Positions 1-4,583 of a DNA stretch of 16,302 nt are shown here, piece by piece (the first letter of the stretch is position 1; every line of letters begins with the position of its first letter). The translations under genes and the position numbers were made by a program. Location of the stretch: contig CAKTPR010000050.1 of the NCBI GenBank assembly GCA_934591725.1, positions 1-16,302 on the forward strand, in the 5' to 3' direction. Origin of the DNA: an uncultured Oscillospiraceae bacterium. GTDB lineage: Bacteria > Bacillota > Clostridia > Oscillospirales > Oscillospiraceae. The notes beneath the pieces are model-generated. The model was not told the origin of the DNA, did no database searches, and was given only the letters and a program-made list of their open reading frames with translations.

Positions 1-166
1 TGAGAGCCTTGACGCCGGCTACAAGGCCGTCATACTTGGCGCGCAGCTCCGCGTTCTCCTCGGCCATGTCGGCAAGCGCCTTGCAGAGCCGATCATTCTC
101 GCGGCGCAGCCTGTCGTTCTCGGCCTGAAGCTCTGCGTCCGTCATGGTGTAAATGGGCTTGTTCAT
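1..166 (-). CDS. Partial phage protein with coiled-coil N-terminus (3' end outside window)
   Basis: This is the start of a leftward gene that runs off the window; 55 codons are visible. It begins MNKPIYTMTDAELQAEN and continues as a charged heptad-like helix (LQAEND, LRREND, LCKAL, MAEENAELRAKY), so it is probably a coiled coil. Its ATG overlaps the stop of the upstream gene as ATGA (163-166), which is the main evidence that it is real and translationally coupled. No function can be assigned; coiled-coil proteins of this size are common in phage early regions. Confidence 0.6.
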   Translation of the reverse strand, partial: MNKPIYTMTDAELQAENDRLRRENDRLCKALADMAEENAELRAKYDGLVAGVKAL

Positions 167-429
167 CTGCGCCTCACTTTCTCGCCGTCCGGCATGGTGA
201 AATACTGCGCGTCCATCACTGCTGGTGCCGGCGTCTGTCTGTGGCGGCGATGCGCGGCGCGGCTGCGCGGGCGTTCGCCCAGCTCCTGTACCTTGGCCGG
301 GTCTGCCCAGCCCTGTTCCTCCGCGATCTCCTTGATCTCCGCCACCTGCTCGCCGACGATGTCAAGATAGACCGTCACGATTATCATGATGCCCGCCGAG
401 ATCAGCAGGCATATTGTCCCTGTGCTCAT
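163..429 (-). CDS. Small phage protein with N-terminal membrane helix, unknown function
   Basis: An 88-aa protein of unknown function. Residues about 5-25 (TICLLISAGIMIIVTVYLDI) form a hydrophobic helix, either a membrane anchor or an uncleaved signal. A charged stretch follows (EQVAEIKEIAEEQGW), then an Arg-rich segment (RPRSRAAHRRHR). The start is supported by an AGGAGAA SD about 6 nt upstream. Its stop overlaps the next start as ATGA, and it follows the stop of the 81-aa gene by 13 nt, so it belongs to the leftward early operon. A small membrane protein in this position could act in superinfection exclusion or host modulation, but nothing in the sequence proves that. Confidence 0.65.
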   Translation of the reverse strand: MSTGTICLLISAGIMIIVTVYLDIVGEQVAEIKEIAEEQGWADPAKVQELGERPRSRAAHRRHRQTPAPAVMDAQYFTMPDGEKVRRR

Positions 430-442
430 TGCTGTTCTCCTC

Positions 443-688
443 CTATAACCGATACCATGCTGACCAAGTGTTGTCCGTTTTTGTATTCATGCGACGGCGG
501 GTAAAGCGGGACGGGTCGTACTGATATCTTGTATCGCCGTCTTCCCAAGCCACCAGATACCACCCGGTGAGTCGGTTGACCATCAGAAACGCTTTGTCTT
601 CAATCTCCGGAATATACTCGCGGAATCTCTCTACCTGCTCTGGGGTCAAGTCGATGTATTCAATATTGTCTCTTTCAGTCTCGCTCAT
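443..688 (-). CDS. Small acidic phage protein, unknown function
   Basis: An 81-aa soluble protein, MSETERDNIEYIDLTPEQ..., with an acidic N-terminal half and an Arg/Trp-rich C-terminus (SRFTRRRMNTK, TWSAWYRL). I do not recognise the family. The ATG at 688 is chosen over the in-frame ATG at 706 for two reasons: it has an AAGGAGG SD 7 nt upstream, and it overlaps the upstream stop as ATGA (685-688). The WYLVAWEDGDTRYQYDP segment looks like beta strands, so a small beta-containing fold is likely. It is one of the co-transcribed early genes of the element. Confidence 0.65.
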   Translation of the reverse strand: MSETERDNIEYIDLTPEQVERFREYIPEIEDKAFLMVNRLTGWYLVAWEDGDTRYQYDPSRFTRRRMNTKTDNTWSAWYRL

Positions 689-822
689 AGTCCTTCCTCC
701 TTCCACGCGCGTTCACTCGCCGCGTGGCGCTCTTCAATTTCATACACTGCCTGCCGCAGCAGGCAGCCGATAAGGTACGCGACTGCCGCCGTCACGGTCA
801 GCCATGATAAAGGGTTATCCAT
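685..822 (-). CDS. Very small phage membrane protein (45 aa)
   Basis: A 45-aa ORF, MDNPLSWLTVTAAVAYL then IGCLLRQAVYEIEERHA, giving one transmembrane helix (about residues 6-23) and a charged C-terminal helix. Its start overlaps the stop of the HTH gene by 8 nt, and its own stop overlaps the next ATG as ATGA. A GAGGGGAG stretch lies about 10 nt before the start. The chain of overlaps and the clean helix argue for a real gene despite its size. Function unknown. Confidence 0.55.
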   Translation of the reverse strand: MDNPLSWLTVTAAVAYLIGCLLRQAVYEIEERHAASERAWKEEGL

Positions 823-1096
823 ATATCCCGCTCCCCTCATACTCCTTGAAGATTTTGCCGGGCGGTATGCCCAGCCCTTTGGCCAGTTTCATAACGGTCT
901 CGACCTTCCACTGCCACGTGGGCGTGGTCTTTAGCATCTCACGAAACCGCGTCTCGCCGTAACCACAGAGTACGGCCATCTGCTTTGTAGAAAGATCCAG
1001 CGCGTTCTGCCGCTCAAGGAACATCCCCTTGACAGGGTCAACTACCGGCGGCTCCGGCTCTTTCTTCTTCGTCGGTATGTACGTTACTCTCGGCAC
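815..1096 (-). CDS. XRE-like helix-turn-helix phage regulator
   Basis: A 93-aa protein with a helix-turn-helix of the XRE/Cro type at about residues 27-85 (ALDLSTKQMAVLCGYGETRF, then MLKTTPTWQWKVETVMKLAK, then GLGIPPGKIFKEY). This matches small prophage XRE proteins in Firmicutes, where the first helices bind DNA and the W-x-V-E-T-V-MKLAKGLGI segment packs the domain. The start is taken as GTG 1096, since GGAGG (1105-1109) lies 8 nt upstream; an in-frame ATG at 1159 has no such site. The first 59 bases overlap the upstream gene in another frame. It probably tunes early or lytic transcription, with a role separate from the main repressor at 2512. Confidence 0.7.
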   Translation of the reverse strand: MPRVTYIPTKKKEPEPPVVDPVKGMFLERQNALDLSTKQMAVLCGYGETRFREMLKTTPTWQWKVETVMKLAKGLGIPPGKIFKEYEGSGIYG

Positions 1097-1304
1097 CGTC
1101 TGCGCCTCCTCTCGCAAGCTCCGCCTTGACCGCGGCGCTGATCCTATGGAAAGCTTCATTGTCGAGCTGCCTTATGAGTCCCGCCAGCTCGAACATTTCT
1201 TCCGTGCGCTTGGTTATGAGGCGCTCCGCCTCCGCCGCGCATTTCTCCAGATCGCGCAGTCCCATCCGCTGGAACTGCGCCTCCGTCACTCTCAGGTCAC
1301 TCAC
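1038..1304 (-). CDS. Helical phage protein, unknown function
   Basis: An 88-aa mostly helical protein (MSDLRVTEAQFQRMGLRDLE then KCAAEAERLITKRTEEMFEL) that starts with GTG. The GTG overlaps the stop of the 49-aa gene upstream as GTGA (1301-1304). The C-terminal 19 or so residues (HTDEEERAGAAGS) lie over the start of the HTH gene in another frame, so their composition may be set by that gene. No recognised domain. Small helical proteins between HTH genes are typical of phage early operons. Confidence 0.55.
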   Translation of the reverse strand: MSDLRVTEAQFQRMGLRDLEKCAAEAERLITKRTEEMFELAGLIRQLDNEAFHRISAAVKAELARGGADGAESNVHTDEEERAGAAGS

Positions 1305-1450
1305 TGCTTCTGCTCCTCCTTCTGCTCATATTTCTGTGCGGCCTTGGTGAGGCCGACCATGATTCCCTTGATGTAGTCTTGGTCCCCTGCCGGGATTGCC
1401 TTGCAAAGATCGGCTAGCTCCTGTGCCTTGACCTGTTCTGCTTCGCTCAT
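1301..1450 (-). CDS. Very small phage protein (49 aa)
   Basis: A 49-aa ORF, MSEAEQVKAQELADLCKAIP through LTKAAQKYEQKEEQKQ, helical and charged. A near-perfect SD (GGAGGTGA) stands 6 nt before the ATG. The start overlaps the upstream stop as ATGA (1447-1450), and the stop overlaps the next start as GTGA. Ribosome site and two-sided coupling make it a confident gene although short. The pattern ELADLCKAIPAGDQDYIKGI recalls the short helical segments often found next to phage XRE regulators. No function assigned. Confidence 0.65.
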   Translation of the reverse strand: MSEAEQVKAQELADLCKAIPAGDQDYIKGIMVGLTKAAQKYEQKEEQKQ

Positions 1451-1701
1451 GCGTTGTCACCTCCCTCGTAGTACTCGATCGTGTGCGGGTTCTCCTCTCC
1501 TGCTTCGCCGTAGAGAATGTCGTCTACTGCTTTGCGCACCGCCGGGTCTTTCGTCAGTGTCCTGAACTTGAACCCGATTATCCCCATGTACTCTATGTTC
1601 TCTTTGATGCACTCCAGATACTCGTTCGCATCCGTGAATGTCATGGTCTCGCCCGTGTCCGCCCATGACACTGTGCCGACTATTGCCTTATGTTCGTTCA
1701 T
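1447..1701 (-). CDS. Small phage protein, unknown function (84 aa)
   Basis: An 84-aa acidic protein, MNEHKAIVGTVSWADTGETM followed by TFTDANEYLECIKENIEYMG, looking like beta strands then helix and a loosely folded acidic tail ending EYYEGGDNA. The SD AAAGGAGG is 7 nt before the ATG. It is the first gene of the overlapping block on the left and runs leftward, away from the folded RNA at 1761-1867. It resembles the general pattern of small accessory proteins in mobile elements of gut Firmicutes, but I cannot name the family. No convincing promoter is visible just upstream, so it may be read from the leftward switch promoter at 2409-2437. Confidence 0.65.
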   Translation of the reverse strand: MNEHKAIVGTVSWADTGETMTFTDANEYLECIKENIEYMGIIGFKFRTLTKDPAVRKAVDDILYGEAGEENPHTIEYYEGGDNA

Positions 1702-1760
1702 GTTTGTTCCTCCTTTGGCGTATGCTATTGTTTTTCTTGTGTTCTGTGTGCATGTTGTGA

Positions 1761-1867
1761 TAGGATAGGATTGCCCCGGGGCGGAAACGCTTGTGGCTGA
1801 CCGGGAGCCTGTGCAGTGGAAGTCGGATGAACGTTACAGCGCCTCCGGCTTTCACTGTCCTACCCTA
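1761..1867 (+). ncRNA. Candidate structured RNA, resembling phage C4-type antisense RNA
   Basis: Seen directly: an outer stem of 9/10 pairs, 1761-1770 with 1858-1867, encloses a 13-bp stem, 1814-1826 (CAGTGGAAGTCGG) with 1845-1857 (CCGGCTTTCACTG), which abuts the outer stem. The 13-bp stem has two G-U pairs that pair only in the plus-strand transcript, which sets the strand. Its 18-nt loop (1827-1844) contains the self-complementary AACGTT. Further pairing is possible at 1795-1798/1806-1809 (GGCT/AGCC) or 1775-1779/1801-1805 (CCCGG/CCGGG). From memory, the loop plus GCGCCUCCGGCUUUCACUG resembles the phage C4 antisense RNA family that gives superinfection immunity in phages P1/P7. That identity is a recollection, not a search result. 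Confidence 0.5.
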
Positions 1868-1906
1868 CCAGAACATACACACAGTATTTGAAAGGTTGGT
1901 TTACTC

Positions 1907-2155
1907 ATGGACAAACTTGTTGACATTTGCTATGTAATCCTCGGCTACACATTACTCATCAACATGCAATTCATTTGCGACAAGCTGGAGGCAAAGCGCG
2001 GAGTGCCGGTCAAATATTGGAAATTTGTGCTGGCACTTGTTGCCGTGTTTCTCATACTCGCTGCGTTGCCCGATATCGTAACCATTATTTTTACGACCGC
2101 TTCTCTGTTCGTGATCGTTGGTTACAAGATAGGTCACCCGAAAGATAAAGATTAG
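1907..2155 (+). CDS. Small integral membrane protein downstream of the structured RNA
   Basis: An 82-aa protein with hydrophobic segments at about residues 6-22 (ICYVILGYTLLINMQF) and 39-72 (WKFVLALVAVFLILAALP then a second stretch to VIVGYKIG), separated by a charged loop (CDKLEAKRGVPVKY), with a KDKD tail. The SD is weak (AAAGG about 11 nt before ATG). It is on the plus strand, opposite to the early operon on its left and to the 49-aa gene on its right. It starts 40 nt after the folded RNA, so the two probably share a transcript. In phage P1 the C4 RNA is also followed by a small gene (icd); the parallel is suggestive only. Function unknown. Confidence 0.6.
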   Translation: MDKLVDICYVILGYTLLINMQFICDKLEAKRGVPVKYWKFVLALVAVFLILAALPDIVTIIFTTASLFVIVGYKIGHPKDKD

Positions 2156-2203
2156 AATTTGCTATCAACGGACTTTTTAAATGGTTGGCCGAGTGATATT
2201 GTT

Positions 2204-2353
2204 TCACATCTCCTTTGCCGGGTCTATAAGCCCCATGTCATTGCAGAGCATGAAGATGTAGGAGTAATTGCTCCCCTGCTTCTTGAGCATCTTCTCGCGC
2301 TCTTCTTTCAGCTCGGCCAGTAAGTATTCTTTCATTTCCTCAAAAGTCATCAT
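2204..2353 (-). CDS. Small early protein in the Cro position (49 aa)
   Basis: A 49-aa protein, MMTFEEMKEYLLAELKEERE to NDMGLIDPAKEM, helical and charged. It is the first gene leftward of the lysogeny switch. The frame is open to 2449, but the leftward promoter (-10 at 2409-2414) lies inside that extension, so the start must be downstream. ATG 2353 (or 2350) with AAAGGAGA about 9 nt upstream fits. Its place matches cro in lambdoid switches, but it has no clear helix-turn-helix, so a Cro function is not claimed. It may be another regulator or an early modulator. Confidence 0.6.
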   Translation of the reverse strand: MMTFEEMKEYLLAELKEEREKMLKKQGSNYSYIFMLCNDMGLIDPAKEM

Positions 2354-2381
2354 CGTTCTTCGTCTCCTTTTCATTGACTGT

Positions 2382-2479
2382 GCGATATTTTTTATCGACT
2401 GCGTGATAATAATACATCGCTCTGTAGTGTTTGTCAATACTTTTCTCAAATTTTTATTGACATCGTGATATTTTTGATG
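2382..2479. promoter_or_regulatory. Candidate repressor operators between the divergent promoters
   Basis: Three related AT-rich elements share a GTGATA/CGATA core: CGATATTTTTTATCG (CGATA/TATCG inverted repeat) near 2383-2397, GCGTGATAATAATACATCGC at 2401-2420, and CATCGTGATATTTTTGATG (CATC/GATG arms) at 2461-2479. The second overlaps the leftward -10 and the third fills the spacer of the rightward promoter. This is the layout expected for CI-type operators. Which half-sites are bound is inferred. Confidence 0.5.
2409..2437 (-). promoter_or_regulatory. Leftward early promoter of the phage switch
   Basis: Read on the minus strand: TTGACA (2437-2432), a 17-bp spacer, TATTAT (2414-2409). It drives the 49-aa gene and probably the whole leftward early block. 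The -10 lies next to AT-rich inverted repeats that could be repressor operators. Confidence 0.75.
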
Positions 2480-2485
2480 TATATT
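2457..2485 (+). promoter_or_regulatory. Rightward promoter of the repressor gene
   Basis: TTGACA (2457-2462), 17-bp spacer, TATATT (2480-2485), 26 nt before the repressor ATG. An extended SD, AAAAGGAGGTGA (2494-2505), follows. The spacer carries an operator-like inverted repeat, so the repressor probably controls its own gene. Confidence 0.8.
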
Positions 2486-2511
2486 GCCACTGTAAAAGGA
2501 GGTGACATTAA

Positions 2512-2904
2512 ATGAACGAACGAATAAAAGCTCTCCGAAAAGCTCTTGATTTATCCCAATCTGCTTTTGGCGACCGACTCGGTGTAAAGCAAAACACTGT
2601 CGCTACGTGGGAAGCAGGGACGCGTACGCCGTCCGATGCCATTATAAAATCAATTTGTCGTGAGTTCGGCGTTGACGAGGTGTGGTTGCGGCACGGCGAG
2701 GGTGAGATGTTCAAGCGTCGCTCTTGGAAAGAGGACGTTTCTGCATATATGGGTCAACTTCTTGGCGACCATCGCAGTGAGCTTGAACAGGATATTATAG
2801 AGTTCATGGCGAATACCCCGCCCGAGTTCTGGGACATGCTCATAGAGGAGCTGCGTCCGCTCGCTAAACGTATCGTAGAAAAGAAACCACCCGATACCGA
2901 ATGA
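2512..2904 (+). CDS. XRE-family CI-like phage repressor
   Basis: A 130-aa protein with an N-terminal XRE/HTH_3 domain, residues 1-65: MNERIKALRKALDLSQSAFG, DRLGVKQNTVATWEAGTRTP, then DAIIKSICREFGVDEVWLRH GEGEMF. The ending WLRHGEGEMF is typical of Clostridia prophage repressors. The C-terminal part (66-130) is helical (KEDVSAYMGQLLGDHRSELE, FWDMLIEELRPLAKRIVEKK) and probably allows dimerisation. There is no LexA-like Ser/Lys peptidase domain, so induction by RecA-stimulated self-cleavage is unlikely. The start is fixed by a perfect SD 7 nt upstream. It most likely holds the element in lysogeny by binding the sites between the divergent promoters. A strong hairpin overlaps its last codons. Confidence 0.88.
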   Translation: MNERIKALRKALDLSQSAFGDRLGVKQNTVATWEAGTRTPSDAIIKSICREFGVDEVWLRHGEGEMFKRRSWKEDVSAYMGQLLGDHRSELEQDIIEFMANTPPEFWDMLIEELRPLAKRIVEKKPPDTE

Positions 2905-2918
2905 TTGGTATCGGGTGG
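2887..2918. terminator. Bidirectional terminator overlapping the repressor stop
   Basis: A perfect 12-bp stem, CCACCCGATACC (2887-2898) with GGTATCGGGTGG (2907-2918), has an 8-nt loop that contains the repressor stop codon. The T-rich tract is better on the minus strand (TTTCTTTTC), so it may stop the leftward mini-genes as well as repressor transcription. Confidence 0.7.
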
Positions 2919-2935
2919 CTTCCTTTCTGCTTTGT

Positions 2936-3031
2936 TCAGTTCGGGATCATGTTGTCCAGCAGGAGCACTATGTATCGCAGCTGTTCCTCTGTGGCTTGAT
3001 CCAGCTTTGCTTCAATGATCTCTCGAAGCAT
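2936..3031 (-). CDS. 31-aa phage mini-protein
   Basis: A 31-aa ORF with two parts, MLREIIEAKLDQATEEQLR and YIVLLLDNMIPN, forming a single amphipathic to hydrophobic helix pair. A strong SD (AGGAGGAG) lies about 6 nt upstream of the ATG. It follows the 36-aa Cys-rich ORF directly and ends just before the bidirectional terminator. Very short helical proteins of this type are frequent in Clostridia prophages near the repressor. Function unknown; ribosome site and context are the only support. Confidence 0.45.
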   Translation of the reverse strand: MLREIIEAKLDQATEEQLRYIVLLLDNMIPN

Positions 3032-3046
3032 AGTGTTCTCCTCCTG

Positions 3047-3157
3047 TCATTGTGGTAGATTCTCCAGGTGCTTCTTGCGGATGAACCGGATATACGCCGG
3101 ACAGTAACCGCGGCAGCAGCATAGCATGCAGCTCCACGGGCAAGTAAGCCTGTACAC
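3047..3157 (-). CDS. 36-aa cysteine-rich phage mini-protein
   Basis: GTG-started ORF: MYRLTCPWSCMLCCCRGYC, then PAYIRFIRKKHLENLPQ. Six cysteines fall within residues 6-19 (C6, C10, C13, C14, C15, C19), followed by a basic tail. The SD GGAGG is 6 nt before GTG. The cysteines could bind zinc or another metal, or support a membrane-associated segment. Its stop lies 16 nt before the ATG of the 31-aa gene, so the two are probably co-expressed. The frame that starts at 3239 overlaps it but has no ribosome site and begins in a TA repeat. Moderate to low certainty. Confidence 0.4.
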   Translation of the reverse strand: MYRLTCPWSCMLCCCRGYCPAYIRFIRKKHLENLPQ

Positions 3158-3198
3158 TTTTTTCCTCCTCTCTCCGTTCATGTTTCCCCGCTTGTTTA

Positions 3199-3213
3199 TG
3201 ACATTGTTTGTCA
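3199..3213. promoter_or_regulatory. Inverted repeat TGACA-N5-TGTCA, possible operator
   Basis: A perfect inverted repeat, TGACA ttgtt TGTCA, lies next to the (TA)10 tract and downstream of a possible leftward promoter. It could be an operator or a short RNA hairpin in the leader of the Cys-rich gene. Confidence 0.35.
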
Positions 3214-3215
3214 CC

Positions 3216-3235
3216 TATATATATATATATATATA
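3216..3235. repeat. (TA)10 dinucleotide tract
   Basis: Ten TA units in a row. Read leftward they can form the -10 of a promoter (TTGAAT at 3255-3250, 18-bp spacer, TATATA). Such tracts can change length by slippage and would then alter promoter spacing. Confidence 0.6.
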
Positions 3236-3255
3236 CCATTCTGCAAATAATTCAA
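3226..3255 (-). promoter_or_regulatory. Possible leftward promoter for the two mini-genes
   Basis: Minus strand: TTGAAT (3255-3250), 18-bp spacer, TATATA (3231-3226) inside the TA tract. Many -10 registers fit, so this is weaker than the switch promoters. Confidence 0.35.
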
Positions 3256-3306
3256 TCCTTTTTTGTCGATTCTTGTCGGAATATTTATAACTTTATTATT
3301 TTGTAA

Positions 3307-3336
3307 TTGACAGACGCACGAAGGAAAGTGTATAGT
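3307..3336 (+). promoter_or_regulatory. Integrase promoter
   Basis: TTGACA (3307-3312), 18-bp spacer, TATAGT (3331-3336). Transcription would start near 3343. The -10 covers the GTG at 3335, so that codon cannot be the start for this transcript; TTG 3368 with AGGAGGT is the natural one. Upstream, TTGTCG occurs twice exactly 10 bp apart (3263, 3273). Confidence 0.65.
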
Positions 3337-3367
3337 GGCTTTACCACACTTGCAGGAGGTGCTTGAT

Positions 3368-4459
3368 TTGAAGTGCAAAAGCTGTTCCCGCTCCATCGAT
3401 AACGACTCCATCTACTGCAAGTGGTGCGGCACTAAGCAGCTCCGGGAGCGCAAGAAGAAGGATGTTATCAAGGTTCCCAAGCCCCGGCAGCTCAAGTCCG
3501 GCAGCTGGAACATCCAGCTGCGCGAAGAGGGGCAGAGCGTCACCGAAGCGACGGCGGCGCTCTGCATCGCCAAGGCCACCGCGATCCGCGCCGGTTTCCT
3601 TGAGGCTAAGAAAGCCGCACCGAAGATCACCGTCAAGGCGGTGCTGCAAAGATACATTGACCGTCGCGAGTTGCGTTCTCCGTCTACGCTTCACGGTTAC
3701 GAAACTATCATGAACACGCGGTTCAAGGATATAGCTAACGACGACATAAACGCCGTCGACTGGCAGGCAGTTATTAACCGGGAGGCCGAGCGCGTCAGCG
3801 CAAAGACTTTGAAAAACGCTTGGGGCTTTGCCCATGCCGCAATGGTGGACGCCGGTATAACTCCCCCGAAGATCGTACTGCCGCAAGCCGTAAAAAAAGA
3901 TACGCCGTGGCTCGACTACGAGCAGATCGGCGTATTTCTGGATGCAATTCGCGGAACGTCAGGTGAACTCGGCGCGCTGCTCGCGCTTCACTCTCTTCGG
4001 CGTTCAGAGATCCTTGCGGTTACTGTTGGCAAGATAGACCTGGAGAATAATGTTATCCGCGTAGAAGGTGCTGTCGTGCGTGGTAAGAACGGCATGGTTG
4101 AGAAGGAAACAAACAAGACCAGCGCATCGCGCCGTGAGGTGCCCATCATGATACCCCGTCTGCTGGAGCTCATACCGGATGCACCGCCGGATACAAAGCT
4201 GATTACGTACAAAGCAAACTCTCTGTATGACAAGATCAACCGAGTATGCCGAAAGGCTGATTTGCCGGAGGTTGGCGTGCATGGTCTGCGCCGGTCGTTC
4301 GCTTCCCTGGCGTATCATCTCAAGTGGGATATAATGACCACGATGCGTATCGGTGGGTGGGATGATGATAAGGTCGTCCGTGAAATCTACACGAAGCTGT
4401 CGGCAAAAGATGTAGATAAGGACATCAAGAAGATGCGCCGTTTCTACAAAAAATGCTAA
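3368..4459 (+). CDS. int: Tyrosine-type site-specific integrase with N-terminal zinc ribbon
   Basis: A 363-aa tyrosine recombinase. Cys3, Cys6, Cys17 and Cys20 (MKCKSC...YCKWC) form a zinc ribbon, followed by a basic segment, an AP2-like arm-binding region (QLKSGSWNIQLREEGQSV), a core-binding SAM-like domain, and the catalytic domain. Catalytic residues seen: Arg in LHSLRRSEIL (about 211), Lys in the TNKTSASRREV strand, H305-x-x-R308 (VHGLRRSF), W331 (RIGGWDDD) and nucleophile Tyr341 (REIYTKLS). Start: TTG 3368 has AGGAGGT 7 nt upstream; the longer GTG 3335 frame lies in the promoter -10. The gene ends 60-odd bases before the tRNA fragment, so it should catalyse integration and excision there. 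It is intact and matches integrases of Clostridia prophages and ICEs. Confidence 0.92.
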   Translation: MKCKSCSRSIDNDSIYCKWCGTKQLRERKKKDVIKVPKPRQLKSGSWNIQLREEGQSVTEATAALCIAKATAIRAGFLEAKKAAPKITVKAVLQRYIDRRELRSPSTLHGYETIMNTRFKDIANDDINAVDWQAVINREAERVSAKTLKNAWGFAHAAMVDAGITPPKIVLPQAVKKDTPWLDYEQIGVFLDAIRGTSGELGALLALHSLRRSEILAVTVGKIDLENNVIRVEGAVVRGKNGMVEKETNKTSASRREVPIMIPRLLELIPDAPPDTKLITYKANSLYDKINRVCRKADLPEVGVHGLRRSFASLAYHLKWDIMTTMRIGGWDDDKVVREIYTKLSAKDVDKDIKKMRRFYKKC

Positions 4460-4519
4460 CGCATTTACTAACGGTTTTGAATCCCCTTGTATTTTCAACA
4501 AGTATAGCCATTTTGTCTT

Positions 4520-4545
4520 GGGTTCGACTCCCGTACCCTGCTCCA
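4520..4545 (+). other. attR: 3' fragment of a tRNA gene
   Basis: GGGTTCGACTCCC (4520-4532) is a T-arm with loop TTCGACT. It is followed by GT, then the acceptor strand ACCCTGC, discriminator T and CCA (4535-4545). No complete tRNA precedes it, so this is the displaced 3' end left after integration. The T discriminator fits tRNA-Gly, -Cys or some -Thr genes. The T-stem pairs only over its three inner pairs; the outer two (T4518/T4534 and T4519/G4533) fail or wobble. That places the end of shared sequence at about 4520. The intact tRNA should be at the element's left end, outside the window. Confidence 0.75.
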
Positions 4546-4583
4546 TAAAAATACCTCAGTCTTTAAGACTGAGGTATTTTTAT
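4545..4583. terminator. Strong terminator downstream of the tRNA 3' end
   Basis: A perfect inverted repeat with 19-bp arms around one central base: ATAAAAATACCTCAGTCTT (4545-4563) and its complement (4565-4583), with A- and T-tracts on both sides. The repeat even extends into the CCA end. It is the original terminator of the disrupted tRNA transcript, and may also stop integrase transcription. Confidence 0.85.

Noticed and set aside
3012..3239. 75-codon minus-strand frame starting in the TA tract
   Set aside because: It begins MVYIYIYI from the dinucleotide repeat, has no SD, and overlaps the better supported 36-aa and 31-aa genes.
3263..3278. Two TTGTCG direct repeats 10 bp apart before the integrase
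   Set aside because: They could be integrase or excisionase arm sites, but two 6-mers in an AT-rich region are too little to call a feature.
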